Shown here piece after piece: positions 1 through 10,906 of a DNA stretch of 64,000 bases (its first letter is position 1; each line of letters opens with the position of its first letter). The notes beneath the pieces were generated by a model that ran no database searches, was not told the DNA's origin, and saw only the letters and a list, made by a program, of their open reading frames with translations. Position numbers and translations under genes: made by a program. Origin of the DNA: Isoetes taiwanensis (lineage: Eukaryota; Streptophyta; Lycopodiopsida; Isoetales; Isoetaceae); contig JAJEKV010000034.1 in the NCBI GenBank assembly GCA_021234155.1, positions 3,773,491 to 3,837,490 on the forward strand, given 5' to 3'.

Positions 1-737
1 TTTCAAGGCATTTATTTATCTGTTCATGGCGTTATTGCGGTAGCCCAGGCTAAAATATAGATGGATTTTAAGTCTTCCTTCCTCAGAGAAGTGTGGGACC
101 ATATGTGGATTCAGTATTTTCAAATTAATTCTTATCATTCCATACTGGATATGACATAATGCTTCTCGCTCATGCTTCAGGAGCATTTTCTTGCGCTTAC
201 ACATCTAAATGAGATATGTACGTATTGTAATATTTACCTTTGCTTAATAAACGTTTTTCTGTTCTTCAAAAAAAACAAGAAAACGACAACAAGGAACTAG
301 TAAATCACAACTTTTGGATTAAGGCTAAAGTGATTGCTAGGCTCTGCAAATGCGCTGGATTTAGGGGAACAAGAGGCTTACGTGCTGGATGGAAAAATAA
401 CTTCATGATAAGGATTCATCCCCATATAAGGAATAAAGCTCCCTTTTGCAAAAGGCCCTTTGATTACAAAAATATTTAGAAGAAAAGAATATATGGAGGA
501 TATGGAGGATTAGGCTACTTCTGGCTGACATGGATCGACCCTTTTGGATTGGCATTGGGCTCTTCCCTATTAGATTCAGGAAGCTCATGGTCGAAGACCA
601 AATGTCTGTTGCTGTAACGGGCGAGAACCTATTATCCAATTCATGCGTCCATAGGTACCAAATGGTCTGTGGGACTCAATATAAGAAAAATATGGTAAGC
701 ATATTACTGTTACTCTACATGATTTAAAAACCCTGCC
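1..737. other. No recognisable gene
   Basis: AT-rich sequence. The short open frames on both strands show no domain, no codon pattern and no convincing splice-site pairs. I see no repeat shared with the rest of the window. Confidence 0.5.
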
Positions 738-1595
738 TCAAAGGGTTTTCAAGAGAAAAACGTTGATAAAAATAAGCATAGCGAGGAATATGTACAAAGA
801 ATCCTGTTTCAAGGATATCTTTTTACAAAGATATCTACCCAATCGCCATAATTGTCGGAAGACATCCCCCCTTTCCCCCACGCAACATGGATTCTGATAG
901 GCGGCCTCACTGACGTGGACCGTCACCCGCTGTAAATTGGCCGAGGGGACGCTACAATAGCAAACTTAAACCGCGCCAACAATTTCAATCGCGATAAAAA
1001 TTCGTTCCGTCAAACCAAATAACCCCACTTAAACAAAAAGGAAAATGAAAAGGAAAAGAAAAAGGAAAAAAAGAAAGAAAAAGAAGTGTAGTGTTCATAA
1101 TTCAAATGTGACAACCACTCGAAATCATTTTATATTTATATGTCAAATCCATCAATGTTTCTTTAGTTCTATCTGGAACAGATACCATGAACATTCTGTC
1201 AGAATCATGCTCGACTCTGCCAAGAGCCCATTGTCCCTCCACTGTTCTTCCTCTTCCCAAACTTGGATTCATCGATCTCCACAATTTTATCTGGGCCGCC
1301 TATGATTTCACCGTGTCTTTGAATGGAGACACTACTGATGTCCCTGTGAAAATTATACTAGTTCAGAAGCGCCTCATTTGTTTGCATTCAATTTTTGCAC
1401 TTTCTTCAGACCACTTCATAGACCAGGTAAGATGGCTTCTAAAGGACCAAGTGCCTCTAAGGAGTGAGCAACTATAGTTGCATCTTTTCGCTCTACATTT
1501 CCATTTCACTCCATGTTTAGTTCCTTTAGCATCCCCCCTCAATTTCATACTCTTCCCACATTTCTCACATTCTCTTCTTTCGGGCAACATCCCAA
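738..1595 (-). pseudogene. Decayed Merlin (IS1016-type) DNA transposase
   Basis: Three blocks occur in the order expected for Merlin/IS1595-type DDE transposases. The first (about 1590-1365) has a zinc ribbon, CEKC then WKCRAKRC, followed by LLRGTWSFRS, the usual 'S.R.GTW...S' motif. The second (about 1290-1105) has IVEIDESKFGKRK, the first catalytic Asp block, then after a frameshift VEGQWALGRVEHDSDRMF and VPDRTKETL. The third (about 926-740) has the C-terminal LWRLGRYL and SLYIFLAMLIF segment, resembling the family's '.E..W...K...YLAEF.F' end. Frames change between blocks, stops are present, and a pyrimidine-rich stretch (purine-rich on the plus strand, about 1030-1085) interrupts the last part. 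I could not find terminal inverted repeats. The relic lies upstream of the NDUFB2 gene, in opposite orientation. Assignment rests on family motifs known from memory; the coding capacity is clearly lost. Confidence 0.55.
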
Positions 1596-1888
1596 TTTCA
1601 ATGCAAAAGCTAATTGTATCCTTGCTAGCACTGGTTTTTCAAATCAAATCTTTGATGCTGAATACATCGATCCGAATTGCTGAATTCCATGGTGAACAAA
1701 AAAGTCGGCCCAAACGGAAAACCTCAACATGGAGTCAGGGTACATGGCCTTCATTTGCAGTTGGTGCTTAACCTTTCCATAACTTGTTTCCTTATATATT
1801 TCAGAACTTCTACGCACCGTACTATACATAAATACTCGTATATGTACTCCCGAAGAGGGCACGGAAGCTGCAAGCAAGAGCAGAAGCG

Positions 1889-3201
1889 ATGGGCGGAGAT
1901 GGCCATCATGGACCTGGAATAACCTACAAGGGCGTCACCCTCTATGGCCCCAAACGCTGGCATGTTGTTGCCGGAAAGGCAATGGGAGCGATGGCCTGGT
2001 AGGTACTATTTCAGTTTGATCAATTCTGAATGTTTAGGTCATGCATACTGCACAGTGAGACCAACCCAGTGAGCTTGAATTTTAAATCAACTTGGCAGTA
2101 TCTTGAACTTCCTTACTCGCTTTTATGGTTCCTATGCTCATTAGCTTCATCCCCGTGTTAATTTTCCTCCTAGGTTGTGGTTTTTCTACCGGGCAAAACA
2201 AGATGGTGATGTCCTTTTGGTATGTAACCATGCTTTGGACGTTTCATTTTTTGTTCTTGGTCTTACATGACCTTTATGTCTAGGGATTGCGTCATCCATG
2301 GGAGCATCGGGGTGAAGGTCATCATGAATATCACATTCTGGAATATGAGCGTGTCCCAGTGGTAAGTGTTCTCAAGTTCTTGTCGGGGTTCTCTCCTTGT
2401 TGACTTCCTTGTAATTTCCAATTCATGAGTTGTGCAAGTGCTTGCATTGCTGTTATCATATTTAAATTCTGGTCCTTTGGCAGTATTGGGACTTCTGAGG
2501 ACCACCTCCATTAAGGTCTGGCTTGACATGGAACCCCTATCACGTATCACTAGAAACCAACACATGCCCACTACTTTCTGAATGTATTGGTGTAGACTAA
2601 CATGAAATTGCGTTTCATGTTGAGATACTACTTCTAAGAACTTGTCAAACACAGTTCTTGACATGCTTCCAGGATTGTTAAGAGTGCTTGCTGCATTTTC
2701 TACTTATACAGGTCGTAGTTAACACGTAAAGTAGCTTGGCAAACTAATTTTCAAGGGTTGCTCCCCTTTTGTTTGAGTGCCTGAACAGTCCTGTTTATTG
2801 GAAAGAATCATAACAAGCAAGGGGCTTCAGCTTGTCAGGTTGAAGAGTTGCCTGTTGTTGAATTACTGATTTGAAGTTAGCCATAGTCAGCTTGTTTTAG
2901 CATTATATTACAGGAATTCAATTTTTACCTATGATAGCTCCAACTTCATATGTATCTAACCCTGCTTTTTAAAAGCGGCAGTAGTCTTTATGACATTTTG
3001 ACATGGCAAGCCAACTGTTCAAGGATTTTGGCTGCATCAATTACCTTAGGAGTTTCATGAGAGCAATATTTTGCATGCCCATATGGGAATACTTATGAAA
3101 CTAGTTTACAGCTAAAAAACTGAATCTGAGCTAATATCTTCTTATTACAAGTTTGTGAGGGTGACACGCTGTTCTATGGTTCTTGGCAGGAAGATCAGTG
3201 A
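1889..3201 (+). CDS. NDUFB2: NADH dehydrogenase [ubiquinone] 1 beta subcomplex subunit 2 (complex I AGGG-type subunit), four exons
   Basis: The gene encodes a small accessory subunit of the mitochondrial complex I membrane arm. Proposed coding exons are 1889-1998, 2174-2219, 2284-2361 and 3190-3201, with GT donors (GTAGGT, GTATGT, GTAAGT) and AG acceptors that keep one frame. The product is about 81 aa. It begins MGGDGHHGPGITYKGVT, continues through KRWHVVAGK to the membrane-associated core WLWFFYRAKQDGDVL, then GLRHPWEHRGEGHHEYH. The glycine/histidine-rich start, the 'YRAKQDG' and 'RHPWE' blocks and the His-rich tail match the plant NDUFB2 family as I know it (Arabidopsis homologue about 70 aa). 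The start is the ATG opening the MGG motif. The last exon is the least certain: it supplies only Glu-Asp-Gln and the stop after an 828-bp intron. A Merlin relic lies within 300 bp upstream. No frameshift is seen, so this is probably functional. Confidence 0.75.
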
Positions 3202-4760
3202 TTATTAATGGACTGCAGCAAGCTGACGTCAAACCCTTCTAAATATATGCTGGAGCTTTTAGAACTCAACTGTTATTACTAGTTAGCCAATAATGGTAAT
3301 GAGATGGAGTCTCGTTTTCCTTGTAAAAGTAGTGACGTGCAAATAATCTTTGATGTGAAAAGTTTGCATGTTGCACGTGATTCGCTGGAAAGCTGGATTT
3401 TTTTGGTTGCTTTTAGAATACTGAGATTTTCTTTAGTATGAATACAGCACAGCAAAATGATCAAGATGGTTATTTAGGAGCTATTGCAAAACAAACGAAA
3501 CATTGATGATCCTAGATTTATTCGATTACTCAATACAATAGGCCTGGTAAGGTAAGTGTATGTGTTTGAGTTAATATCGAATTGTCAAGTGAAGATCCAA
3601 CTCTCTCTCTTTACATAAAATAACCCTTCTAACGACCATGAATATACTTCATTTATCCTTGAGGTGCCATGCGAACCTTAAAAAGGGTGTTACTTGGTGC
3701 TTAGCTTGTGTGAAGACATTAAGCCAACAGTATCAACCCAATGGACGGCATCTCCCAAAGGCAATTACATAATTTATACGAATTATATGGTGACTCATTC
3801 TTTGATGTTACTGGTATATTTTTTAAGATTGATGGAGAGAGATTCATACGAAACTTTAGAAAGAGCGGAAAAGGAGGCTGGATGTGCAATAACACCATAA
3901 CATGTGCCGCCCCTTATTTTCTGAAAAGCATGCAATAAGGTCTACAATAACTTCTAAGCTGCTTTTTGCGCTTTTTACTGATTTTCTGCCTTTTTTACTG
4001 TCACCCTGCGCTATTTTTATCCTCTTTCTGTTTTTTCCACCTGGTAGTCCACCTGGTAGCATGACAAGTGGCACGGCTGGATTGGGCCCAGTCGTTTTTA
4101 GCATATGTAGGAAAGCCCACTAAATGGGCTTTCCTATAACATGGAAACAAGAGACGTTCAATTCTTGAAGCCAAAATGCAAGTAAACATCAGCCAAAATG
4201 CAAGTAAATCAGCGGAATGCAGGGTAATCATGTCAGATTGCAAGTAAAACAGGGATGCCCTTTCGGAATGCAAGTAAAATAGGAATCGCAGTGATAAACG
4301 CAGGATTCTTGATTTGAAACTTGCCAAATGGCATAATTTGATTAGCGGAGGGGCAAGAATTGAACGTACCTGGTTTTTACGTTAGGGCAAAGGCCTCGTG
4401 GGCAAATTTTTGGCCGGTCAAGGCAACCTTCGCGCGCCTCGCGTCGACCGCCTTTCCTAGTCAGAAATTTGACCATGTGGCCTTTCTCTTATACGTAAGT
4501 ATGTGCTAGATAACCAAGATAACCAATCGGTAGCGCGGCAACACTAACGGCGTTAGTCTGAGTGGTGTTTTCGTACCCAAACTTGTTAGGGCATATCCTA
4601 TACCCCACAAATAAGGATAGCTATTACGGCCCAAAGGGAGGCATAACTTGTGAATGTGCCCATTCAACAAGATTTGATGCCCACCCAAAGATGCCCCTCG
4701 TCTTAATGTTCTTGATGTAGCATCATAACCTATTACTATTATCAGTAGAGCATGGATGAC
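3202..4760. other. NDUFB2 3' flank and intergenic DNA
   Basis: The first few hundred bases are probably 3' UTR of the NDUFB2 transcript. No coding region is recognised. Around 4,166-4,278 the 10-mer TGCAAGTAAA recurs four times at irregular spacing. Confidence 0.4.
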
Positions 4761-4847
4761 CTTTGTCTAGTGATAACACACTAGTCCTAGAACATGTAAG
4801 TTTCGAGTTTGAGATAGCCCAGAGTCACAGTATGCATAGTTCTGTCT
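4761..4847 (+). repeat. tRNA-related SINE-like fragment, copy 1
   Basis: The segment starts with TTTGTCTAGTGATAACAC, resembling a pol III A box, and carries TTTCGAGTTTGA, a weak B box, about 40 bases later. It aligns over about 85 bases with 5,724-5,803, sharing the blocks CTAGTG-TAACACA-TAG and CGAGTT. I infer an old SINE from the two copies and the box spacing. No target duplication or tail is visible. Confidence 0.3.
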
Positions 4848-5723
4848 TAAAGCTCGCTTTAGGTTTTTCGTGGACGTTAAAATGTCAGTTATTTCAGACA
4901 TTTGAAGTGATGCTAAAATTTCAGAAAGTTTTATAGACATGTTATGCTGGAAAATGCAATGCTTCTTTGGGTTGTTGACTATCACATCCTTTATCTCAAG
5001 AAGAATTCATTGCCTCTACTTGTTTACTTACATGTAAGTTGAATACTGCAACTCCCACCTACTTTTGTTACTGTAATAAGCCCACTTAACAAACGGAGTA
5101 GTGCTTCAAAAGAAATCCACATTATCGATTAATATGCCTAAGCAAGTTTTTTTTTTCTTTTTTTTTTTATATTAATTCAATCTAAACATCTGTCCTGCAA
5201 ACAAAGATGAAATAGTTGATTACTTTATCATTGTTTTGGGAGCTTCTTCTGTACTTTAGTTTTGGGAGATCTCTTCCTTTTTCCTTTCCTCTCTGTGCTT
5301 GTGCTCTTGCAGTGGCATCATTTTGCCCTGGCGCTTGTGCTCGATTCTTCTTGCCCCGCTGTTCAGGCTTGCCTTTGCCACGTGTATGACCACTATTTTT
5401 TATCTGTTGTTTAATGGTTGAATTCAACGTTTTTCTATTTTTTGTTTTTTTTTGTCAAAAACCGAGAAGATAATTCTCTTATCACTATAGTCCAACTCTA
5501 ACCACTTTTTCTTTTCTCTTTTTTCTGGCCAAAAATGTCGTAAAGCCCATTTTTCTCTTTTGTGACCAAAAGCCATAAACCTATTCTCTTTTCTGGTCCA
5601 TTTTTGGTATGCGCATACGGTATGCGTTTTTATGTGCATTTATTGCATGCGCATGTCCCATGCTTTTTGGCATCGGCAGCCGAACATTATGATAAAACAT
5701 ATTGAATTCCATTGCACTTGGGC
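4848..5723. other. No recognisable gene; poly(T) tract
   Basis: An interrupted poly(T) tract lies near 5,146-5,170. The basic, low-complexity minus-strand frames at 5.2-5.6 kb show no domain. Nothing else is supported. Confidence 0.4.
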
Positions 5724-5803
5724 ATTTGATCTAGTGGTAACACATTAGTTTTAGAACTATGTCTCGAGTTAGACCACCGAGAATCATGTATAACGTTTGT
5801 CCC
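5724..5803 (+). repeat. tRNA-related SINE-like fragment, copy 2
   Basis: The sequence TTTGATCTAGTGGTAACAC resembles a pol III A box (tRNA 'AGTGGTAG' region), followed by GTCTCGAGTTAGACC near the B-box position. It is the better preserved relative of 4,761-4,847. Confidence 0.35.
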
Positions 5804-5889
5804 ATGGCATCTATCTATATGTTGAAACTATATGTTGGAAATATAATTTATTTATCATTAGCCGTTTATATGTTGAAATATGGTCTGTA

Positions 5890-6575
5890 TATCATTAGCT
5901 AATGGCCACAGGTTAATGGTTTTCTAGATTTCGGCCCAAATCCTCAAAAACATAGGTCTCCTAAAAGCATAAGCTTTTTATTGAAGGACATCAATCTATT
6001 CACCATCACATCATGAGTGCAGTAGATATATCGCATTCTGCGTATTATATAGAAGCCAATCCACTATCTAACCATGACACCTTATGTTAGGAGCTACTTG
6101 CATGTGATTATCTAGTACATATAGTAGATTGAAGGTCCCCCTCACAGGACTAGTTGGTCATGCTTGAACTCGTTACCTCAGAGCAACAGATTTTAACGTT
6201 CCCACTACTAGATCCATGTTGGCCATACTTGAACCCGTGATCGCGAGTGTGGAAGGTCCTAACTAGACCGTGTCCCCACGGGCAGCTAAAAATATAAGCC
6301 TCCTATAGACAGCCACTAAATGCCTATGTAAACCAAAAACATCTAGCTATATATTGAAAAATGATTTAAATGTCATTAACCAACGGCCACAGATTATTGA
6401 TTGGCCAAAACTCCAAAAATGTAGATCTCCTAAAAACATAAGAATGATTTATATGTCATTAGCCAATGACTACAGATTATCAATTTTCTAGATTTCTGCC
6501 AAAACCCAAGAAACGTAGGTCTCTTAAAAATATAAGTCTCCTATAAGCAACCATTAAATGCCTACATAAACAAAT
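5890..6575. repeat. Diverged local repeats of an unknown dispersed family
   Basis: The phrase 'TAG(A)TCTCCTAAAA-CATAAG', often followed by 'CTCCTATA-CA-CCACTAAATGCCTA', occurs at about 5,905-5,975, 6,290-6,345, 6,370-6,445 and 6,455-6,575, and once more at 27,545-27,650. The copies also share a preceding block with 'GGCCACAG-TTA' and 'TTTCTAGATTTC'. No open frame or terminal structure links it to a known class. Confidence 0.5.
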
Positions 6576-6750
6576 ACATCTAATACGCCTATGCAATGTG
6601 TTTAAGTCGCATTTATTAAAGTGGGTCACATTCTGACATTTGGGACTCATGCAGAAAATGGGATGCATAAAAAAAAAAGCTGAGTTTTGCATTGAATCAG
6701 GTTCAGATTTCCACATGGTAAAACGAGAACAATCTTTACAAATAGCATTC

Positions 6751-6804
6751 TAAAAAAAAAGGGGAAGGGGGAAGGGAGGGAAGGAAGGAAGGAAGGAAGG
6801 AAGG
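6751..6804. repeat. Purine microsatellite, mainly (GGAA)n
   Basis: An A-run and imperfect GGGAA units pass into perfect GGAA repeats that directly abut a LINE 3' terminus at 6,807. Read on the minus strand it is the (TTCC)n tail of that LINE copy. Confidence 0.8.
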
Positions 6805-6806
6805 TA

Positions 6807-6842
6807 TTTTTATCGTCCACGGAGACCAATCGGTCTATGGGA
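6807..6842 (-). mobile_element. LINE 3' terminus (copy A), severely 5'-truncated
   Basis: On the minus strand the sequence ends with GGTCTCCGTGGACGATAAAAA followed by TTCC repeats. The same terminal block ends the LINE copies at 40.45, 43.14 and 51.97 kb, where the C-terminal LINE zinc-ribbon reading frame lies upstream. Only the last few dozen bases are preserved here. Confidence 0.55.
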
Positions 6843-7019
6843 GGGGAAAGAAAATTTGCAATCAACAATGCGAGAAAAGAAGGGGGGAGGGACTGAAGTG
6901 AAAATGGGTTCTTGGCGCTCACGCTCCGCCTGCGGCTAGGGCGGCAACAGGGGAAGGAGGCCGCCCTTCTATCCTCTCTTTCCGGTACTGCTGCAGACCC
7001 TCTTGCAAATCAGATACTA

Positions 7020-7992
7020 CGATCCGGTGCTAGTGGGGTTTGCCGATGTGCCAGAAGATTTTCTTCTTCAAAGAAATTGCTGATTTGATTCTCGGCGCCT
7101 TCAAAGGCGGTCTTGTGGATTTGCCTGGTAAGCCACTAACGTGGTATTCTGCTCTCAATCTTTTTAAGAATGATGATTGGTTAAGCAAATCACACCGAAA
7201 GGGCGCAGAGTCTATAAGGTGGAGCAGAATTGAAGCCGAATTCATAAAGAGAGCAGTTTTGGGTCTAATTGGCAGTCTTTTTAGTTGGATCTTCTATCCA
7301 TTTGGTTTTTTCCCCTCCTCTTGCTCTTTCTTGCTAGCGGAAAGATCTAGGGATGTTTTCTTGAAAGGAGCAGAGTAAATTCTTGATCTTAAATTTACAG
7401 TTTTAAAACAGGATGTTAGATTATTTGAGATCGTCGAGCTAGGGATTTGAGTGTGTCCAGAAAGACGCTTCCATATCAAGACCAGATATCATGAGCCAGA
7501 ATTAGGGAGAGTTCTGGTGGCTGGGCTGTATGTCTAGCCTATACAGTTGGTGGACCGAGCATCCCGGCAATACAAAGATCTTACTTTAATCTCTCATTTG
7601 GTTATAAAGCTGTTGAATTTGTTCATAGTTTGAAGCATATTTGCTTCTCTGAGCAGTGCAGAAGATTGTTCAGGTTACTCCACATCTCTTTTCTCTTCAT
7701 TTCCATTTCTGCAAGAGGTTTTCTTGGAGCATTCAAGATCTGTTTGTAGCTTGTGGAAAATGGGCATTTGGCTCCTATAGTATTCTGTTTAATTGGGAAG
7801 ATGTTAATACTGTAGTACTGGTTAGACAGAAGAAGAGGTTGAGAGAGGCTCATGTGTACTTTAGTTACAGACATATTCTGATCCAGAAGGGATCATTTGT
7901 ACGTAAACTATATCTGATCCATGAGGGATCTATTGTATTGTAATTTTTTCTATCTGATCAATACAATAACTTCTTACCTTCAAAAAAAAAAA
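7020..7992 (+). other. Unclassified poly(A)-terminated unit with a short open frame
   Basis: An open frame at 7,040-7,378 encodes 112 aa beginning MPMCQKIFFFKEIADLIL, with a hydrophobic stretch (LIGSLFSWIFYPFGFF) near the C-terminus. I recognise no family. The unit ends with a TTGTATTGTAATTTTTTC block, an AATACAATAA signal and then a pure A-run at 7,982-7,992. That is how plant L1-type LINE or processed-transcript insertions end. It could be a retroposed transcript or a LINE fragment. No target duplication was found. Confidence 0.3.
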
Positions 7993-8285
7993 AGAGAAGG
8001 GGGGAGGCTAGGAAAGGAGAAAGGTGGGAAGGAAGGGGAGAAGGGAACAGAGGGAGGGAGAATGGTGGGAAGGAATGGGAGAAGGGAAGGGAGGGAGGGA
8101 GAATGGATGAGAAGGAAGAGGAGAATGGAGGGAGGCTGGGCATAGGGGCAAAGGAACACGGGGTATGGCAAAGGGGGCAAGGGGAAGGGGCACTTTGCGT
8201 GAACATGTTGAAAAAGGGGCAAAGGGGGAGAGGCAAAGGGGCAGGGACAAGGGGACCTTCAAGGGGGCAAAAAGAAACCATTAGT
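7993..8285. repeat. Purine-rich low-complexity tract with G-quadruplex motifs
   Basis: Irregular GGGA/GGGAA/GGAAT units continue for almost 300 bases on the plus strand. A canonical four-run G-quadruplex motif with loops of 2, 1 and 1 bases sits at 8,084-8,099, and runs of four or five G recur at 8,215-8,265. The frames on both strands are artefacts of this composition. Confidence 0.75.
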
Positions 8286-8519
8286 AGATAGATAGATAGT
8301 AGTTTTAGTAATTGAAGAGAAGTAACATTATATTACATTAAATTTAATATATGGACTAATATATATTTTTAAATAATATAATCTTTATATTATATTATAA
8401 TGTTTTGGTGTAAGTAGTGCATTGCGCCCTAAATTGGGCGGTCCAGATCTTTCGAACCAAAGGCCGAGATCTTTCACCTCTAGATTTTTTTTTTCTAGGG
8501 TTCTTTTTGTTTCTGCTAC

Positions 8520-9416
8520 TCCCGGGCAAGAGTTCTTGGGGGAGGAACTTGCATAAACGCCGGATTTTACAGCAGAGCAAGCCAGGAATTTGTCAGAAAT
8601 GCGGGCTGGGATGAATCTTTGGTTAATGAATCATACACTTGGATTGAGCAGCAAATTGTTTCAGTTCCAAAGTTAAAGCAGTGGCAAAATGCATTCAGAA
8701 AAAGCCTTTTACAAGTCGGCATCAATCCTAATAATGGAGCATATTACGATCATATCGTAGGCACAAAAACAGGAGGTTATTTATTTGATAGCAAAGGAAA
8801 TCGCCATAGCGCAGCGAATTTGCTTCAATATGCCGATTCCTCAAAGATCCAGGTCTTGATTAGAGCACCGGTCAAGCAAATCCTCCTTCAAGAATGTAAA
8901 TAAAACGTTTTTTGTTTTGTTTCTTGGATTTCTGACCTAAATTCGGCATTCTGCCCTGTTTTTGGTTGTTGAATTTCTGATAGATAGAACATGATATAAA
9001 TCTTGCACTTATAGATGAACTAATTGTGCCGTAGCAGCCTGTGGAAAGCAACAGGCAACAGGAGTGTTTATACGGACTGGAAAGGGGGCGAACATCAAGC
9101 TTTTTTAACGGCAGATGGAAATAGTGAGGTAATTCTATGCGCCGGAGCTCTAGGTAGTCTCCAGCTTCTTCTTTTAAGTGGAATTGGGCCAAAACAGAGC
9201 CCTGAACCGTTCGGCATAAAACAAAGGGTTAATTTGCCTGGCATAGGGCAAGGCATGGCAGATAATCCTATGAATATTATGATTATTCCATCTCCAATTT
9301 GGCTAGAAATTTCCTTGGTTGAAGTAGTAGGGATCACAAATTTCGGCTATTTTATTGAATCTGCAAGGGGAATTAATACCATGAGTCTGGCTGAACCTGA
9401 TTATTGCACTCTTCAG
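8520..9416 (+). pseudogene. GMC oxidoreductase (HOTHEAD / mandelonitrile-lyase-like) internal fragment
   Basis: Two exon-like blocks match plant GMC flavoprotein oxidoreductases. Block one (about 8,520-8,895) reads ARVLGGGTCINAGFYSRAS, then FVRNAGWDESLVNESYTWIE and DHIVGTKTGGYLFD, and ends at a GTAAAT donor. Block two (from about 9,038 after GTAGCAG to a donor at 9,417) contains DGNSEVILCAGALGS, LLLSGIGPK, then GIGQGMADNPMN and VVGITNFGYFIESARG. The FAD-binding N-terminus (GGGTAG region) and the catalytic C-terminus (His/Asn) are absent from the flanks. A one-base loss near 9,065-9,080 shifts the frame between the conserved 'ATGV' and 'YTDWKGGEHQAF' segments. I infer a gene fragment, probably dispersed by transposition, that can no longer make an enzyme. 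Confidence 0.75.
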
Positions 9417-10901
9417 GTTGTCAGACACATGAATATATAGTAGTCCTATTCTATACATGCAGATCTGTTAGAGCATATACCTCTACCTAAAGATGGCTGC
9501 TTCAGATATGGTGCTTAATTATTTTTGAAGGTTATGCTTGCTAGCATTCTTGGAAGCTTTTTTTTTGTTGAGCGTGGTATGTTTCATGAGATTTTTGTGC
9601 GTAGGATCTTATAGAGCTTATTGGAGGAAAGTTACATAAGCAGGCTTCAGCTTCAGGCATAAATTCCAGATGGCATGACATTAGAAATTGAATGTAGGAC
9701 TATTGTGAATTTATATCTTTGCTTTTGATTTTGGAGGCAGTAAACAAGGTAGCACTATTCACCAAGTTTAATCCTCACTTCCTTACTTGGCTTTGTATTT
9801 CGGTGATGCGGAATGCCATGTTTATGCACATAATATCATTTGATTTATTTGCAGAAAAACTGAGACTTTAGACTGCTAATTGAGAACTGTTGTTCTCCCT
9901 GCAAATATGCAATCAAGGACATGTCTATTGGTATTTGTTGGTACATCTCAGAATAGTTGTGACTAGGTACTGTACTTTCATGCTTTTGCTTAAGCATATA
10001 TAATCTTCTAATTGTTAGTATTCAATGCAGTATAATTTGATGTAGATGCTAGCAAGCTTAGCAAAGGATGGTCTGATTTTGGAAGTACTATATGCAGATC
10101 TGGTAAATATACACATGCAGTGCAGTATATGCTCCTTTAGGCATTCACAGAGTGTCTTTACTATCCATCGGCTGCAACGCATGTGGTTTGCATATTTATG
10201 AAGATCAGATGGTTCATGGCTTTTCAAATTTTGTCCAGTTGACTCGCAAAATATTTCAGTCTTTATCCAATGCTCGCAGGCCTTCCTAGCAATCTACGAG
10301 ATTGCTTTAACACGTTATCATCTTGCATCTATAGATCTACACCCAGAGCAAACTTTTAATTTAGTAAGAATTATCAAGTGAAACATGTAAATAATTCATA
10401 GCCTTCTGTTTTAGCAAATATTTTGTTGTCTTTCTCTAGACTTTTATCGTTTTTTGTAGAATGCTTGCAGAAATACCCCGTTACAGCACATGAACTATTC
10501 TTCTGCATGATGAATTGAAAAGACTTTGCTCAATAAGGTTATCTATCACGGTGACATGAATATCATGGCTATTACTCCAGGGATATGAGTATTATGACAT
10601 TTGGATAATTAAGCATGCTTTTGGCATGATGTTTGCAGAGTTGTAGGGGTCCTTTGGTCAATCACTTTGCATGTATATAAATTGCATATGGTACTTGCAT
10701 ACATGAATTGCTATGAAGGAATATACATGTATTGTGTATTGCCGGCTTAGTTAGAAAGAAACTGATCTGTCCAGGTTTGCAAAATGTTGCTTGACAATTT
10801 ATGTTATATTTTCTTCATCAATAACATATCAGTTTGTATTCTTTGCAATAAACAATAAAGTGAGAGGAAGGACCTAAATGATTTGCAAGGTGTTATTGAC
10901 A
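9417..10901. other. No recognisable gene
   Basis: I searched this stretch for the missing C-terminal GMC exons and found none. It is AT-rich DNA up to the target duplication of the Ty3/Gypsy element. Confidence 0.4.
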
Positions 10902-10906
10902 ATATG
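10902..10906. repeat. Target-site duplication ATATG (left)
   Basis: The five bases ATATG immediately precede the left LTR, and the same five follow the right LTR at 21,008-21,012. This defines both ends of the Ty3/Gypsy insertion. Confidence 0.85.

Noticed and set aside
4866-4882. CGTGGACGTTAAAAT, similar to the LINE terminal block
   Set aside because: The similarity stops after about 15 bases and the upstream sequence does not match the LINE, so chance is more likely.
7958-8281. Pro/Ser/Phe-rich minus-strand frames
   Set aside because: They result from the purine tract and have no domain.
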